The translations under genes and the position numbers were made by a program. From Collybia mongolica (Eukaryota; Basidiomycota; Agaricomycetes; Agaricales; Clitocybaceae): DNA of 64,000 nt. The DNA lies in assembly GCA_013420905.1 (NCBI GenBank), contig JAAXNY010000009.1:1240001-1304000 (forward strand), read 5' to 3'. Within the stretch, counting starts at the first letter, position 1. Every line of letters begins with the position of its first letter. Positions 11,995 to 22,689 of the stretch are shown here, piece by piece. The notes under the pieces are model-generated. The model saw only the letters and a program-made list of their open reading frames with translations. It did not search any database and was not told where the DNA came from.

Positions 11995-13756
11995 ATGTCG
12001 TATACTCTCCGAGATGGGCTTCAAACTGGGGATATTGGTGTGAACAAATTTTGGTCAGTTAGGCTTCAGCACTAAACTATAACCAGGCTCACCTTCAGAG
12101 GAACCGGACATTGTTTGCCTTACATCGTCAAAAAAGGTCAAATTTTCCGGATTTCAAAAGCTACCCTTAAGGAATAATCGGTCCCGGAACCTGAACCAAC
12201 CTTTGAGTAATAGGGATAAATCGGACACGTTCTGGTACACCTCTCTGGTAGCCCCCCCTCCTTCTAATTACACGCCGGGTATATCTCTGGTCATATAATT
12301 CTATGGCGTGAAACTTATGTATATAGGAGTGATACCTCTCTTGAAGAAGTCGCTTTGGAATAGCCATGCCCAAGGATCAACATGCCGGGCTGCCCTTTGC
12401 TTTGAAAGATCTGTGCATATCAGTCGAGAGTTTTGGGACATGGGATGGGGATGTGGGTGCGTCTTCAAACTAGCCTGTCTATCACTCATAGTGACTTTTG
12501 TTTACCCTTACGTGGGCTAGATACCGCAATTTTCTCATTGCGTGTGCTGCGCTCATGGATCAATCATCGCAACCCTTATATTTCCCTTTGCTCGACACCC
12601 CTATAGGACCGGGTATCAGGAATCTACAATCTTGGATTGAGGATGCTTGGAAGGACGGTAAAACCTGATCATATTTATGCAGGCAGCGATCCCTTACTCA
12701 GAGGCATAGGTTTTGACCCTTACGGAGCCAAAGAATTAAAGAAGCTAGTTGGTACACGCAAATGGATTGGCACATCAGGTTGCTCAGGTTCATCTTTGAG
12801 CTTTTGACCGATTTTTGATACAGCAGATTGATAGATTTATGGGTGGCGTTCTCTTTCCGTGGAATCCCGTGCGCCTCTCTTCAGTCCTGCCCCATTATGC
12901 CTTGGCTTTAACCTTGGTACAGCGCTGAACTTGTTGATTTCGATTTAAAAAATCAACCAACAGGTATGGATTCTGTAACTATTCACGAATGCAGCTGCCC
13001 ATACATACGCAGGATTCAAGGTTGTAACTGATTGGATTATTGATTACTTCACTCCCAAGTCATCGCACAACAAATCGGCCTGTGTAAACGAAGCTTTACG
13101 TGGCGCCTCACCAATTGTTATCACCGACAGAATGCCAATAATTCTTCAGTACAATGGGCATTCACGAACAATTGTAGGGTATGAGGTATCGAACAAGGGT
13201 CATATTAGACTTTTAACTTTCGACCCTGCTCAGTACGTCATATTCACCCCTCTCGACCCGACACTCATCAAACTACTTTTAGTGTGCTTGACAAAAATAC
13301 GAGACATGCAGCCATGTCGTCCCTTAATCCTTCATCTGAATCCCATTGTCCACCCCTTTCAGCCACTCAACAGTCACTAAAGCGACGATTGGGCTTATTC
13401 TCACCGGATACCGCACCTAATGCGACGAAGCGTTCACGATATGATGGGCCTTCAAAGGCTGGAGACATTGGTGCACTTGTTCCCGCCAGTGATTCCCCTG
13501 AGCATCGACAGCAAGAACGGTGTGGTTTAAGAAGTGACTATGATACTCGGAACGGCGTTTCTGATCAGATTTTAAATCGCTTTCGGCTGGACACAAAAAA
13601 ATTTGGGTTCGCCGTATTTCTTTCTGGGGATGCCATGGTTCTTATACACGTTCCAGGAAGAAACAATATCAAATTCTATACTTTCCAATGACAGGCCCGT
13701 TAACGACACAGGAAAGAATGCAAAGGAAAGAGGTTACCAGTGTTAAAGTCTGCTAA
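11995..13756 (+). CDS. Peptidase family C78 protein (ZUP1/UFSP-like, probable deubiquitinase)
   Basis: A papain-fold cysteine peptidase of family C78, which includes UFM1 proteases and the K63-ubiquitin-specific ZUP1. Start at 11995 (MSYTLRDGLQTGDIG, then intron). Conserved blocks: PGVIPLLKKSL, HAQGSTCRAALC, FWDMGWGC joined across an intron (from 12451) to GYRNFL, which places the catalytic Cys; LQSWIEDAW; GFDPYG; LVGTRKWIGTS; AELVDFDL; then QYNGHSRTIVGYE with the catalytic His and LLTFDPA with the Asp. The C-terminal part has a Ser/Pro-rich stretch (LFSPDTAPNATKRSRYDGP) and ends FGKKQYQILYF...VTSVKVC. No C2H2 zinc finger precedes the domain, unlike animal ZUP1, although a missed 5' exon is possible. 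The ZUP1-like QxxGHSRTIVGYE block makes ubiquitin a likelier substrate than UFM1 (inference). It converges with TFB3, stops 87 bp apart. Confidence 0.85.
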
Positions 13757-13843
13757 TTGAATAGCTTGGCTCAGTGAATTTTAGATTACATATCAGTCAT
13801 TATAATGAAAAATAGTGTACATACAAAATACATAACACACATG

Positions 13844-15202
13844 TCAGGCTGACGCCATGATAATATCCCCTCCTGAGTCTGTTCCAAGTCCAGTGGAAGA
13901 GGTGATTGTTGTCGAACTGAGAGGGGCCAGATCTAATCCTGCCACAGCGCACCGCAGAGCCCTTTCCCAAGCTTCCTCGACCTTATATCCACCACCCCTC
14001 ATAATCCCTTCTCTGTCCTTGCGAACAGCCTCACTCATGAAGTCTTGGTACCCATCCTTCAATTCAAACAAATCTTCATACGCATACCAATCGTCTTGAA
14101 GAGGGACATGGGGGACGTCAGGCACAGTCGTACTTTGTGCTGCTCTGGACCTCAGTAGTTTTGCGTTACTCTGCAGAATAGTTGTCGTTGCCGAACGCGC
14201 CGTAGAACGTTTCAAGGCATTTGCACGTGATTTCGCGATAACTTTTGCGGCATTCTTGTCGCTCGTCTCGAGTTTGTCGATGATCTCCCTTCTTCCTTTT
14301 TCTCGTTCCTCCCGCTCCTCTTCCTCTTCGCGTCGTAGTTCCATGGCTCTATACTCGCGTTCACGTCGTTCAGCGTCTTCTTGTTCCTTAAGGGCTTGCG
14401 CATATGCCTCTTCGCGTTGTATATTACGTTCGATGAGCGCTGCATTCTCGGCGCGGTAAGCCTGGATACGCGCTTCAGTCCGAGGAAGATCAATCTCATA
14501 TATTAAGTTGAAAGCTATAATTTTTAGATAATAACGATACCATTTGTACAACAACTCACTAATATCCTCGACTTCTTCAAGATAGTCATTATATGCCCGT
14601 AGGTCAGGGAAATCCTCACGTCGTTTATTGAACCTAGAGGCTTGTTAGCCGAGCTAATTGACTGTAACCAAGAAAAATCTTACTCCTTGGCTATTCGTCT
14701 ACGAATAGCCACCTCTTTTTCCACACCTAAATCTTCGAATGTCTGGGGTGTAAATGCGAGCTTTCTGAGGACTTTGTTGCATATTGGGCAAGGTGCAGGG
14801 CCCAAAGTAAACAGACGGTCGATGCACGATTCACACCTTCAGAAGAGTGTATAAGTGCGATTCTGAAGATAGACTGTAAAAAAGGAGACATTTTATGGTA
14901 GCACGCACTAACGAGCAACCGCAGCTTGGGATTCAAGTAACGGTCGCTCTTACATACGGGACATTGGTCGTCCATCGACTTGCACGGGGTAAGTCGGTGA
15001 AAGGGGTACACAGGTAATAACCTACAAAAAATTCAGATGTTCGGCCAGATGCATCCTTCACCCCACCTCCAAAGACTGTTGATGACGTGCTCTGCACCTG
15101 AGGCGTTGAAGGACGGGTATGAGAATTCGTTGAGGCTATTCCTCCCTTGCGGACTGTCTTCCCCTGCAACCATCCTCCGACGTTGGAACGGTTGGCCATC
15201 AA
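13844..15202 (-). CDS. TFB3: TFIIH subunit Tfb3 / CDK-activating kinase assembly factor MAT1
   Basis: The MAT1/Tfb3 subunit bridges the CDK7-cyclin H kinase to core TFIIH in transcription initiation and repair. The first exon begins MMANRSNVGGWLQGK (15202; the second Met is an equally good start) and is followed by the N-terminal C3HC4 RING finger, spread over three exons: DDQCPVCKSDRYLNPKLRLLVS, ACYHKMCESCIDRLF and LGPAPCPICNKVLRK. Next come FTPQTFEDLGVEKEVAIRRRIAKEFNKR and FPDLRAYNDYLEEVED, hallmarks of MAT1. A long charged coiled coil (14480-14250) and a C-terminal segment with YAYEDLFEL close the protein, ending GGDIIMASA. Length of about 380 residues is slightly above the family norm because of the N-terminal Ser/Thr-rich stretch. 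Confidence 0.94.
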
Positions 15203-15531
15203 GATTTGTGTTACGACGTGAGAAGTTTGTGTTCGACATTCAATTATACATCTGTAGTGGCGGTGATCGTGAGTAACTGATACGCGGACATTTCTTCACT
15301 CATCTTCAGGTTTTGTTACTTACACTACATACGCGTTGTAATATCCTAATGACCTAACTGATCAAGCGGTGTTTCCTGTACTATGTATCATGCAGTACAT
15401 AACTTGCGATAAATACACTTTCTCCATGTTTATAATCAGCTCGCTCGTCACGTAAGTTCCCAGTCCACATCTTTAACAATCTTCTTACCCCCCAGTTTTA
15501 CTTTCAGAGCTTGCCATCCTACAAACCCAAT
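15203..15531. promoter_or_regulatory. Divergent promoter region, TFB3 and LigB dioxygenase
   Basis: 329 bp between opposite start codons. It is AT-rich (tatgtatcatgcagtacataac near 15380) with no ORF of coding character. No specific binding site is recognised. Confidence 0.4.
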
Positions 15532-16680
15532 ATGCCCGTTACCAGTCCCCCCTCCATCACAACCCCATCTGAATGGCGAAGCGTACTCGAAGCTCTCCCC
15601 ACGACTTCCGACAAAATACCCGCCTTTTTCTTCGGACACGGCTCGCCATTCTTGGCTTTCCCAGTGGGAGAAGTTAGGGCAGGAATGGGTGCTTATGCAG
15701 GTCCAACAGGGCCCTTAGCTACCTTTCTGAAGGACTTCGGACCGGCGCTTCTGAAGAAATACGAACCTAAAAGTATTGTAGTGTTCAGCGCTCACTGGGA
15801 AACGCGAGGGGAACGTTTAGGTATGCATATCCGACTTTATCGAATCACCTTTCTAACATACTTTCAGTAACTGACTATGGGGATGAGAACCCTTTGCTGA
15901 TGGATTATTTCGGATTCCAGCCTGCGATGTACGCGCTAAGATTCAAATCGAAGGGAGATTCCGCTCTTTCGCAACGTGTGGTTCAATTCTTCAAAGAGGT
16001 ACTTGTTATTACTAGGATCCTCATCGATAGGCCTTTTACTCTTACAACCAGGCAGGCCAAACTGCGCGGACAACATCAAAGCTGGAACCTCGAGGCCAAG
16101 ATGGGAGGGGGTTTTCAGGCCCTGGTTTAGACCATGGGGTTTTTGTACCGTTCCGATTGATGTTTGGAGAAGAGTTTATGGATATTCCAATTGTACAAGT
16201 CTCCATTGACTCGAGCCTGAGCCCCGAGACAAACTGGTCGATTGGCAAGGCAATCGAAAGGCTTAGGTATGTGAATGCGTCGAGTCTGGCTAACACCGAG
16301 TGCTCAATGTTGCGATAGAGAGGAAGGTATTCTTATCCTATCAGGTGGCCTGACGGTGCATAATTTACGAGATATGGCATCCTTCGCGCCGGCCACGGCG
16401 AAACCAGTGTACACTGAGTTCAACGACGCGATCATGGCAGCGATTGTCATTCCAGATGTACGCCATCTTATTTTTTCAACTACAAATACCAACAAAGTTT
16501 CAGGCGGACGAACGCAAGCAGGCAATGATGAATCTAACCAAGCACCCAGGATTTCATACAGCGCAACCACGAGAAGACCATTTTGTACCTTTGTATGTTG
16601 CAGCCGGTGCAGGGGAAGTCGGAGATGTTCGGGTTATCACAAGCCTGTATGGCGCCCAGACGTTTGCATTTGGGGTTTGA
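15532..16680 (+). CDS. Class III extradiol ring-cleavage dioxygenase, LigB / 4,5-DOPA dioxygenase-like
   Basis: A non-heme metal dioxygenase of the DODA/YgiD type (LigB superfamily), which opens catechol rings; plant relatives convert DOPA to betalamic acid. The start at 15532 (MPVTSPPSITTPSEW) is the first ATG. The metal-site and substrate residues are visible: FFFGHGSPF, VVFSAHWETRG, GLDHGVFVPF and REDHFVPLYVAAGAG near the end. In between are PAMYALRFKSKGD, QVSIDSSLSPETNWSIGKA and GILILSGGLTVHNLRD, all family hallmarks. Five or so short introns interrupt it and it ends at 16680 with GAQTFAFGV. Length of about 300 residues fits. Substrate in this fungus is unknown; aromatic catabolism or pigment formation are both possible. 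Confidence 0.87.
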
Positions 16681-17239
16681 AACTGAAGTTGAATGATGTG
16701 AAATTGGAGGAAGTACATAGACTCTGTCGGTGTCCCTGTATCATATGATCAAGCCCGGTTGCCACGTTGTGGAAGGTTTTTGATGTTCAATAATATGATT
16801 CCATCGGCGACACTTGTTCTTGAACATCGCTTGTTGGCAAGTTGCTTCCTGTTATTGATGGTCGAATCTTACCACTGTCTGCAACCTGAAGTGTAGCGCA
16901 GTGCGCATTGACCAAACATCTTACTCTGTTCTGCTCCGTAGGTGTGTTATCGCTATACTTGCCCATGTACATGTGCATGTAGCACCTCATTCCCTGCTGA
17001 TATCATTTCACTCGTCAACAGGGTTTCTTTTTCCACCATTTCGTTCAACTATTCGACCTAGCAACCTAGGGTCCCTACTTCGCTTCTCTCTCGACTTATT
17101 TTTCTCCGCGACCCGCACCCACTGTATCCATCACTCTACCCTTGTCTTAGGCCGACAAGACAAGCCCCCCCCCCCCAAAAAAAAAAAAAAGCCCCCAACC
17201 ACCACCGATTTTGTAGCTTAAACATAGATCTTCACAGTA
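16681..17239. other. Intergenic / 5' leader of PKA gene with C12A14 tract
   Basis: 559 bases between tandem genes. The notable element is a homopolymer junction at 17165-17190, twelve C followed by fourteen A on the coding strand, only about 50 bp before the PKA start codon, so probably in its 5' leader or core promoter. Pyrimidine-rich DNA (cttctctctcgacttatttttctccg) lies at about 17080-17110. Confidence 0.5.
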
Positions 17240-18725
17240 ATGCCTTCTCTCGCCGTGGTAATACCGCGTTCACCCTCGCTTTCCGTTCCCTCTGAAATAC
17301 GCCGAGCTTCACAAACTCCTTCTATCCGTCGGGACTCCCAAGTCGTAATATCGGATGCTCCCATGACACCGCCACTTTCTCCCGGGCACAGTGAACAGGG
17401 CTCTGAAGCTATAATTGTTGACGCTGAGCCTCGTTATAGCGGCCAAGAACACAATATTCCTCCTAGAGCTCCTGAAGCTATCATTACTCCTCATGTGGAA
17501 GCCGTAGCAATAGAAGTTGATGGTCATGCCCCACCTCCCATGAGCGTGCAGCCTCCCCTCAGGCTTTTGGAGGATGAGCAGGTTCATCTTCAAAGATCTG
17601 GCTTGAGATTGTCAGACTTCGACGTCCGGGGGACTTTAGGTGCGTCAGCATTTTTTTCAAATTTTTTTCTTGTGAATAATATGACAATTTCGTTTTTGGT
17701 AGGAACCGGGACATTTGGTCGAGTATTACTCGTACGACATCGAGCCTCCGCCTCCCAGACAGGCACCCAAAATTATTTTGCGATGAAAGTCCTTCGCAAA
17801 ACTGAAATAGTTCGACTCCGACAGGTTGAGCATGTTAATGCTGAACGATATATTCTATCCCGTGTCCATCACCCATTTGTTGTCGACCTTTTCGCCACCT
17901 TCCAAGACAGCCTCAACGTCTACATGTTGATGTCTTACGTTCCCGGCGGGGAGCTATTTACTCATCTCCGTCGCGCGCAGCGCTTTACCCCGGACGTCAC
18001 GCGCTTCTATCTGGCGACCATCATCCTTGCCTTGAAATATCTTCATTCATTTAACATCATCTATCGTGATCTTAAGCCGGAAAATCTTCTTCTCGACTCA
18101 AGGGGTTATCTTCGCTTGACTGATTTTGGGTTTGCCAAAATCGTTGATGACCGAACATGGACCCTGTGCGGTACTCCAGAGTATCTTGCTCCAGAGATTA
18201 TCCAGTCAGATGGGCATGGAAAGGCGGCAGACTGGTGGGCTTGCGGCGTTCTTTGCTACGAGATGTTGGTCGGATATCCACCCTTCTTTGACGAGTCGCC
18301 GTACGGAATCTATGAAAAGATTCTCAATGGGCAGATTCATTGGCCGAGAAATATGGATCGGCTATCGCGTGAACTCATCAGGGCTTTCTTAAATCCTGAT
18401 CGAACACAGCGTCTGGGGAACATGATAGGTGGCCCCCAAGATATCTTGGATCATCCCTGGTTCAGAGGGGTCGATTGGGATGCTCTGGAACGCCGTGAAA
18501 TCAACGTAATTATTCCTCCCTTTCCTCCCAAGGTCTTACTAAGTTGCGTTTTATCTATTATAGGCACCTATCATTCCGCATACATCGTCTGTGGATGATA
18601 CCCGCCACTTCTTACACCTCCCCCTCCCCCCGCCAGACGAAATGCCGGGCCTTGTCACAGAGGAAAAAACACTTTCCTTTCATCAACGTTTCGATCCCAT
18701 AGCTTATCAGTTTTTGGAGTTCTAG
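17240..18725 (+). CDS. TPK: cAMP-dependent protein kinase catalytic subunit
   Basis: An AGC-family serine/threonine kinase, the PKA catalytic subunit of the cAMP pathway, which in fungi controls growth, nutrient response and development. A Ser/Pro-rich N-terminal extension of about 125 residues precedes the kinase domain, which starts at LSDFDVRGTLG and continues after an intron (17640-17701) with GTGTFGRVLLVRH. Clear motifs: FAMKVLRK with the catalytic Lys, YRDLKPENLLLD, DFGFAK, the activation loop WTLCGTPEYLAPE with the Thr target, and ADWWACGVLCYEM. A second intron (18532-18563) leads to the AGC tail, which ends FLEF, the FxxF hydrophobic motif at the extreme C-terminus as in mammalian PKA. 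The closing motif and TLCGTPEYLAPE argue against PKC or S6K. It has only two introns, fewer than most of its neighbours. Confidence 0.93.
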
Positions 18726-19373
18726 TCAACTCAATGGGTCTCACACCCTGCACTCTCGTTCTTGCCTTCGTCAACATCGTGGCCAACTTCTCGTGTGTTT
18801 TTATATCGACTAATACCTATATCCACCATTCGGTCGCATTACGCAACACTTTCTTTCAAAGTTTCAATCTCTTGGTACACATACATTACCATTTGTTCAT
18901 AACTAATCCCCGTCGCATCCGGAGCTGTATCAGAATGTTCCCTTATCTCCATACCCCCAGTGTTTCTTCTACACTATCCTCACTGTATGATGCCTGGTTA
19001 TCTCGGCCCTTTGTGTATATGCTTCCCCCACATTCCCTCTTTGCACACTTAGTGTTACAAGTGTAGTTTCCGTCGTCTGGTGTTCCCGTCCCTGGTGTAT
19101 TTCTTACTGCTTGATTATCATTGCCCTCTTTAGAGGTTTTGCTTTATCTGTCTTGTTCTAAGGGCTCAGTGTTCCCAGGGTTCGGATAATCCCATGTGGA
19201 TGTGTTTCTTTAGTATTTACAAACTCGTACTGATGGCTTACCCACTAAAAAAAAACGAACCTCTTCCCCATATACGACCTACCCATTTGCTGCCGACGTG
19301 ATCTCTGCTCGACGAACACTGGCGGGTAGTCCATTAAGGTTCCTCGCGTATCTGAGTCCACTCGGAAAAGAAT
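18726..19373. other. Intergenic, PKA to WD40 gene
   Basis: 648 bases. An open frame at 18734-19066 has no coding character and probably lies in the PKA 3' UTR. A short A run sits at 19247-19255. No promoter element for the WD40 gene is recognised. Confidence 0.45.
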
Positions 19374-20973
19374 ATGACAAGTAAAGATGCCTCGAACTTC
19401 CTCATCGCAGAGGCTCAGCTTGCCTTGGACGAGGTCTTGTCATTGTTCGTATTAACTGATTGGTGATCTGACGTGACGATAAGGCAAGGAAGGAAAAATC
19501 AATTAGAACGAAAGAACTCGGATCTCCTATACAGCTTGCGGGAAAGGCCCTAGCCATTCATGTGCGCGGAAACCATGTATGGATTGCTGAAAACACGACC
19601 ATCGCTCGGAAGGTTGACCTGGAGGTAGGATTACATGTGTCTGCCAGAGGATCTATTTCATTTTTGGCTAGTCGGGCAAAACGCTTCAAATCTATAAAGG
19701 CCATACTGGACCTTTGACATCTCTGGCATTTTGTGACAGGACATCAGGATCTGGTGACGCCGAGATTTTAATAACAGGCTCTTGGGACCAAGTACATCAG
19801 TCTAGATGCCATTTCATGCCCACCTTATCAGAACCTAACTGTTTGAATTGAATTAGACAATCAAGCTATGGGATACACAGGTAGAGTTATGTTGACTCAC
19901 TTTGTCAAAGAGAGATCGCTTATCGACACAGACAAAAGAACTCATTTCTTCGACCAATGCTCACACCGATTTTGTCAAAAGTCTTCTCGTGTTGTCGTCG
20001 CCTCAGATATTGATCTCGGGTGGTTCAGACAAAGTTGTGAGATTTTGGTGCGCCAGTGCTAGATATCTTAACATCTGCGACTTAACTAATATGTTTTCTA
20101 GGGATCTTTCAGCTCCAACCCGTAATCAACCCTTAAACTGCATAGGTTCAATCTCAGCTCACACGCGGCCTGTCGAGTGTTTGGGCGGAAAGGCCCTTTC
20201 AGACACAACGGCCCTCTTATATACAGCAGACACTATGGGCGTTATTAAAGCTTGGAATTTGACGAAGGGAGAAGGGCGGTGGCGAAGTTCCATCCAAGAG
20301 CAGCACGATCATCACCGAACAAGAATAAACGAGATGTTATATGGGAATGGCCAAGTATGGACAGGTACATCGAGAGATTCAAGAGAACAAACCTCAGATG
20401 TGGCTAATGATGCCGAGTGTAGCATCTTCCGATGAAACGGTCCAGATTATACATGAAAACTCACCACTTCCAAAAGGCTCGAAATCTCCACCGATTACTC
20501 ACCCCACAACAGTCAGAGCCATCCTTCCACTCTCCCTAACGGACCTTGCAGAACCATACCTTATCACGGGCGCAGGTGATATCATTCGTGTGTACGATAT
20601 TTCGAACCTTGAAGAGCCAGAGTTCTTGAATGCAATCGATGCACATTGGCACGATGTCACTGCGATCCGCCTTTGGACCCGCAAGTACGTCGGCAACGAC
20701 GGTAAAACTCGCATTGAGCCATGGGTAATTAGTTCTAGCCTTGATGGGACCATCCGTAAATGGAGGCTGAGTGGTATGTTTCATTTTTTTATTATTACCC
20801 CGACTGTAGTGACCATTATGTGTATACAAGAACTCCTTAACCCAACATCCACGCCTCAAGTTCTTCCGATCAAGGAGGCTACGGGCCTTCCGGCCCTTCT
20901 ATCAATTGGAACGCAGTTTCAAATGACGGAAGAGGAAGAACGTGAACTTGCGGAGCTCTTAGATTCGGAATAA
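19374..20973 (+). CDS. WD40 repeat protein
   Basis: A beta-propeller scaffold with at least five recognisable WD repeats. Start at 19374 (MTSKDASNFLIAEAQLALDE), then an intron of 54 nt to ARKEKSIRTKELG. Repeats: GKTLQIYKGHTGPLTSLAF...ILITGSWDQTIKLWD; ELISSTNAHTDFVKSLLV...LISGGSDKVVRFWD; ISAHTRPVECLGG...LYTADTMGVIKAWN; VWTASSDETVQII; YLITGAGDIIRVYD; IDAHWHDVTAIRLW...VISSSLDGTIRKWRL. A short acidic tail, EEEERELAELLDSE, closes it. About five introns interrupt the gene. I do not recognise the orthologous group; the acidic tail may be an interaction motif. Its stop lies only 56 bp from that of the converging DUF3445 gene. Confidence 0.82.
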
Positions 20974-21029
20974 CACGTATTTCTGCTACAATATGTATAG
21001 CATTAGCAACGACAAACGTCAGTACTCCC

Positions 21030-22310
21030 CTAGGATTCCCATCCAGGGAAAAAGGGGTCTTCGTCCAAAGTTCTCTCCTTCCAACCTTTCGGGACCCAGC
21101 CTTTCTCTTCCTGTTCCTCAGCCCACTTATCCAGTGCGGGGAGCAATTTGTGGACGACATGATGTGTCGCTTTATATTCTAAGAACGAGGGTTTCGCTTC
21201 TCGCAATACTTTAGCCAGCAACCGAGGAATATAAGGCTCTGTCTCGAACTGGGTTACGGGTGTGAAGAGTGCCTTGAAATTGAACACAATAGCCTTAGAG
21301 ACTGGTAAACGCCGCAATGTTTGCCAGTCGACCCTCAGGTATATATCATTCGTGTCCAGATCGGGTAATTGTCTTTCCCGTAGCTTAAAGTGTGGATCTT
21401 TCGGCTGAAGGAAGAGAGGTTGCCCTATTTCCAGGCTCCAAGAGCCCCTCTGGATAGGTTTCTCACTGGGCATTTTTGAGAAATACCTACTGGGGGTCTA
21501 AACATATGATACAGCAATAATGAGAAGTCGCACCTATTCATTGAAAATTGCATCTTCTCTTTATAATCTGGAACGGGATCATGGATTTCTTCGAGCGTCT
21601 TTCCCATTTTGGTTGCCATATTCCAACCTACAGCAGAGCACGATACTCCTGCTCGCAAAACATACAGCCCTGTTTTTTCATCCTCCTGTGTGATCAGAAA
21701 GTCCTCTGGCACATGTTCAAGGAGGAACATAAGCGGGTCTATAATTTTTATATTTGATTGGGTTCCAAGAATGAAGTTTTGAAATAAGCCGGTTTTCTCG
21801 TCGATGTGGAACTGCTTTGGGTATCGCACGCAGAGAAATTGTAGGACAATCTCCATAAGTTCATGACACGCCTTTTCACTTCCAGGTAGTGAATCGAGAA
21901 TGGTTTTACCATGGATGGTATGCAAATGCTTGCGTTCAGCGATTCTCTCCCGATACGTGGACTCAAGCTCAATCCACCAATCTGGTTCCATCTTTTTTAA
22001 TGCTAGGACAGAATCAACAATGGCCTTGCGTTGGTGCGCACCGAAACTTACACATGTTTTGGTGATATTCCCAGCGAAAAGGGCGGTACGGCCTGGGTTT
22101 TGCCGTCTCCACATCAAAATGGAACAACGGCGTTGGACGTGGTACACCTGACAATTCAAAGTAATCGAGTGCGTTTGCGAAGGTGGGCGTTAACCTAGGT
22201 GATCCCCAGAAGTTAAACACTTGGCTGGTCTTACGCCTCGAGTATGTGTAATAAATGCCGGCTGCTGAGAGTACCAGTATAATGAAGTTGTATGGATTGA
22301 TGGAATCCAT
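21030..22310 (-). CDS. DUF3445 / heme-dependent oxidative N-demethylase-like protein, membrane anchored
   Basis: A member of the DUF3445 family, related to the alpha subunit of heme-dependent oxidative N-demethylases; fungal members are common but little studied. Start at 22310 gives MDSINPYNFIILVLSAAGIYYTYSRRK, a single N-terminal membrane anchor. The conserved YRPFRWEYHQNM box follows, then WIELESTYRERIAERK, and the C-terminal signature YLRVDWQTLRRLPVSKAIVFNFK with the invariant R-x-D-x-Q-T-L-R-R-L-P block. The protein ends with DEDPFFPGWES. Length is about 410 residues, normal for the family. Heme binding and demethylation are inferred from distant relatives. The anchor suggests attachment to ER or another membrane. 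Confidence 0.8.
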
Positions 22311-22689
22311 AAGGGATGGGAAACGACTTTGGGGGATTATGATGAATCGTGCAGTGTATGGCCAGGCAATCCGAATTGAATTGGCCATGATTATATACAT
22401 GGAGGAATAGAAGCATTCTACGCAATGGAGGGATGGTCACGCACCGGACCATAAGAGAATCTTCTGCGTTGTTCTGAGCTCCCAAGTTCACGCCTCAGAT
22501 ACATATATCTCCATCAATATTGGAACGTGATGAGAAGTGCGACTCGTGACCCATTGGGTGTCACTCGGTTATACTATGGGAACTCGCACATAGATGATAG
22601 TAAAAAGTATTCAGCCGGTATAAGTACACAATTGGATACAAGATCTCCATCCTTCCTAAATTTTTAAACACCACAAAGCATCAATGTCC
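22311..22689. other. Intergenic, nitronate monooxygenase to DUF3445 gene
   Basis: 379 bases between two minus-strand genes: terminator of the monooxygenase and promoter of the DUF3445 gene. I see no further coding signal. Confidence 0.45.

Noticed and set aside
12308..12520. 70-codon open frame with its own ATG inside the C78 gene
   Set aside because: Its first part is intron; only the segment from GVIPLL onward is an exon of the peptidase.
15511..15531. Upstream extension of the LigB dioxygenase frame
   Set aside because: The extra codons begin with TTG; the first ATG at 15532 gives the normal family N-terminus.
18734..19066. 110-codon open frame after the PKA gene
   Set aside because: No domain, low-complexity and hydrophobic by composition, and placed where the PKA 3' UTR should be.
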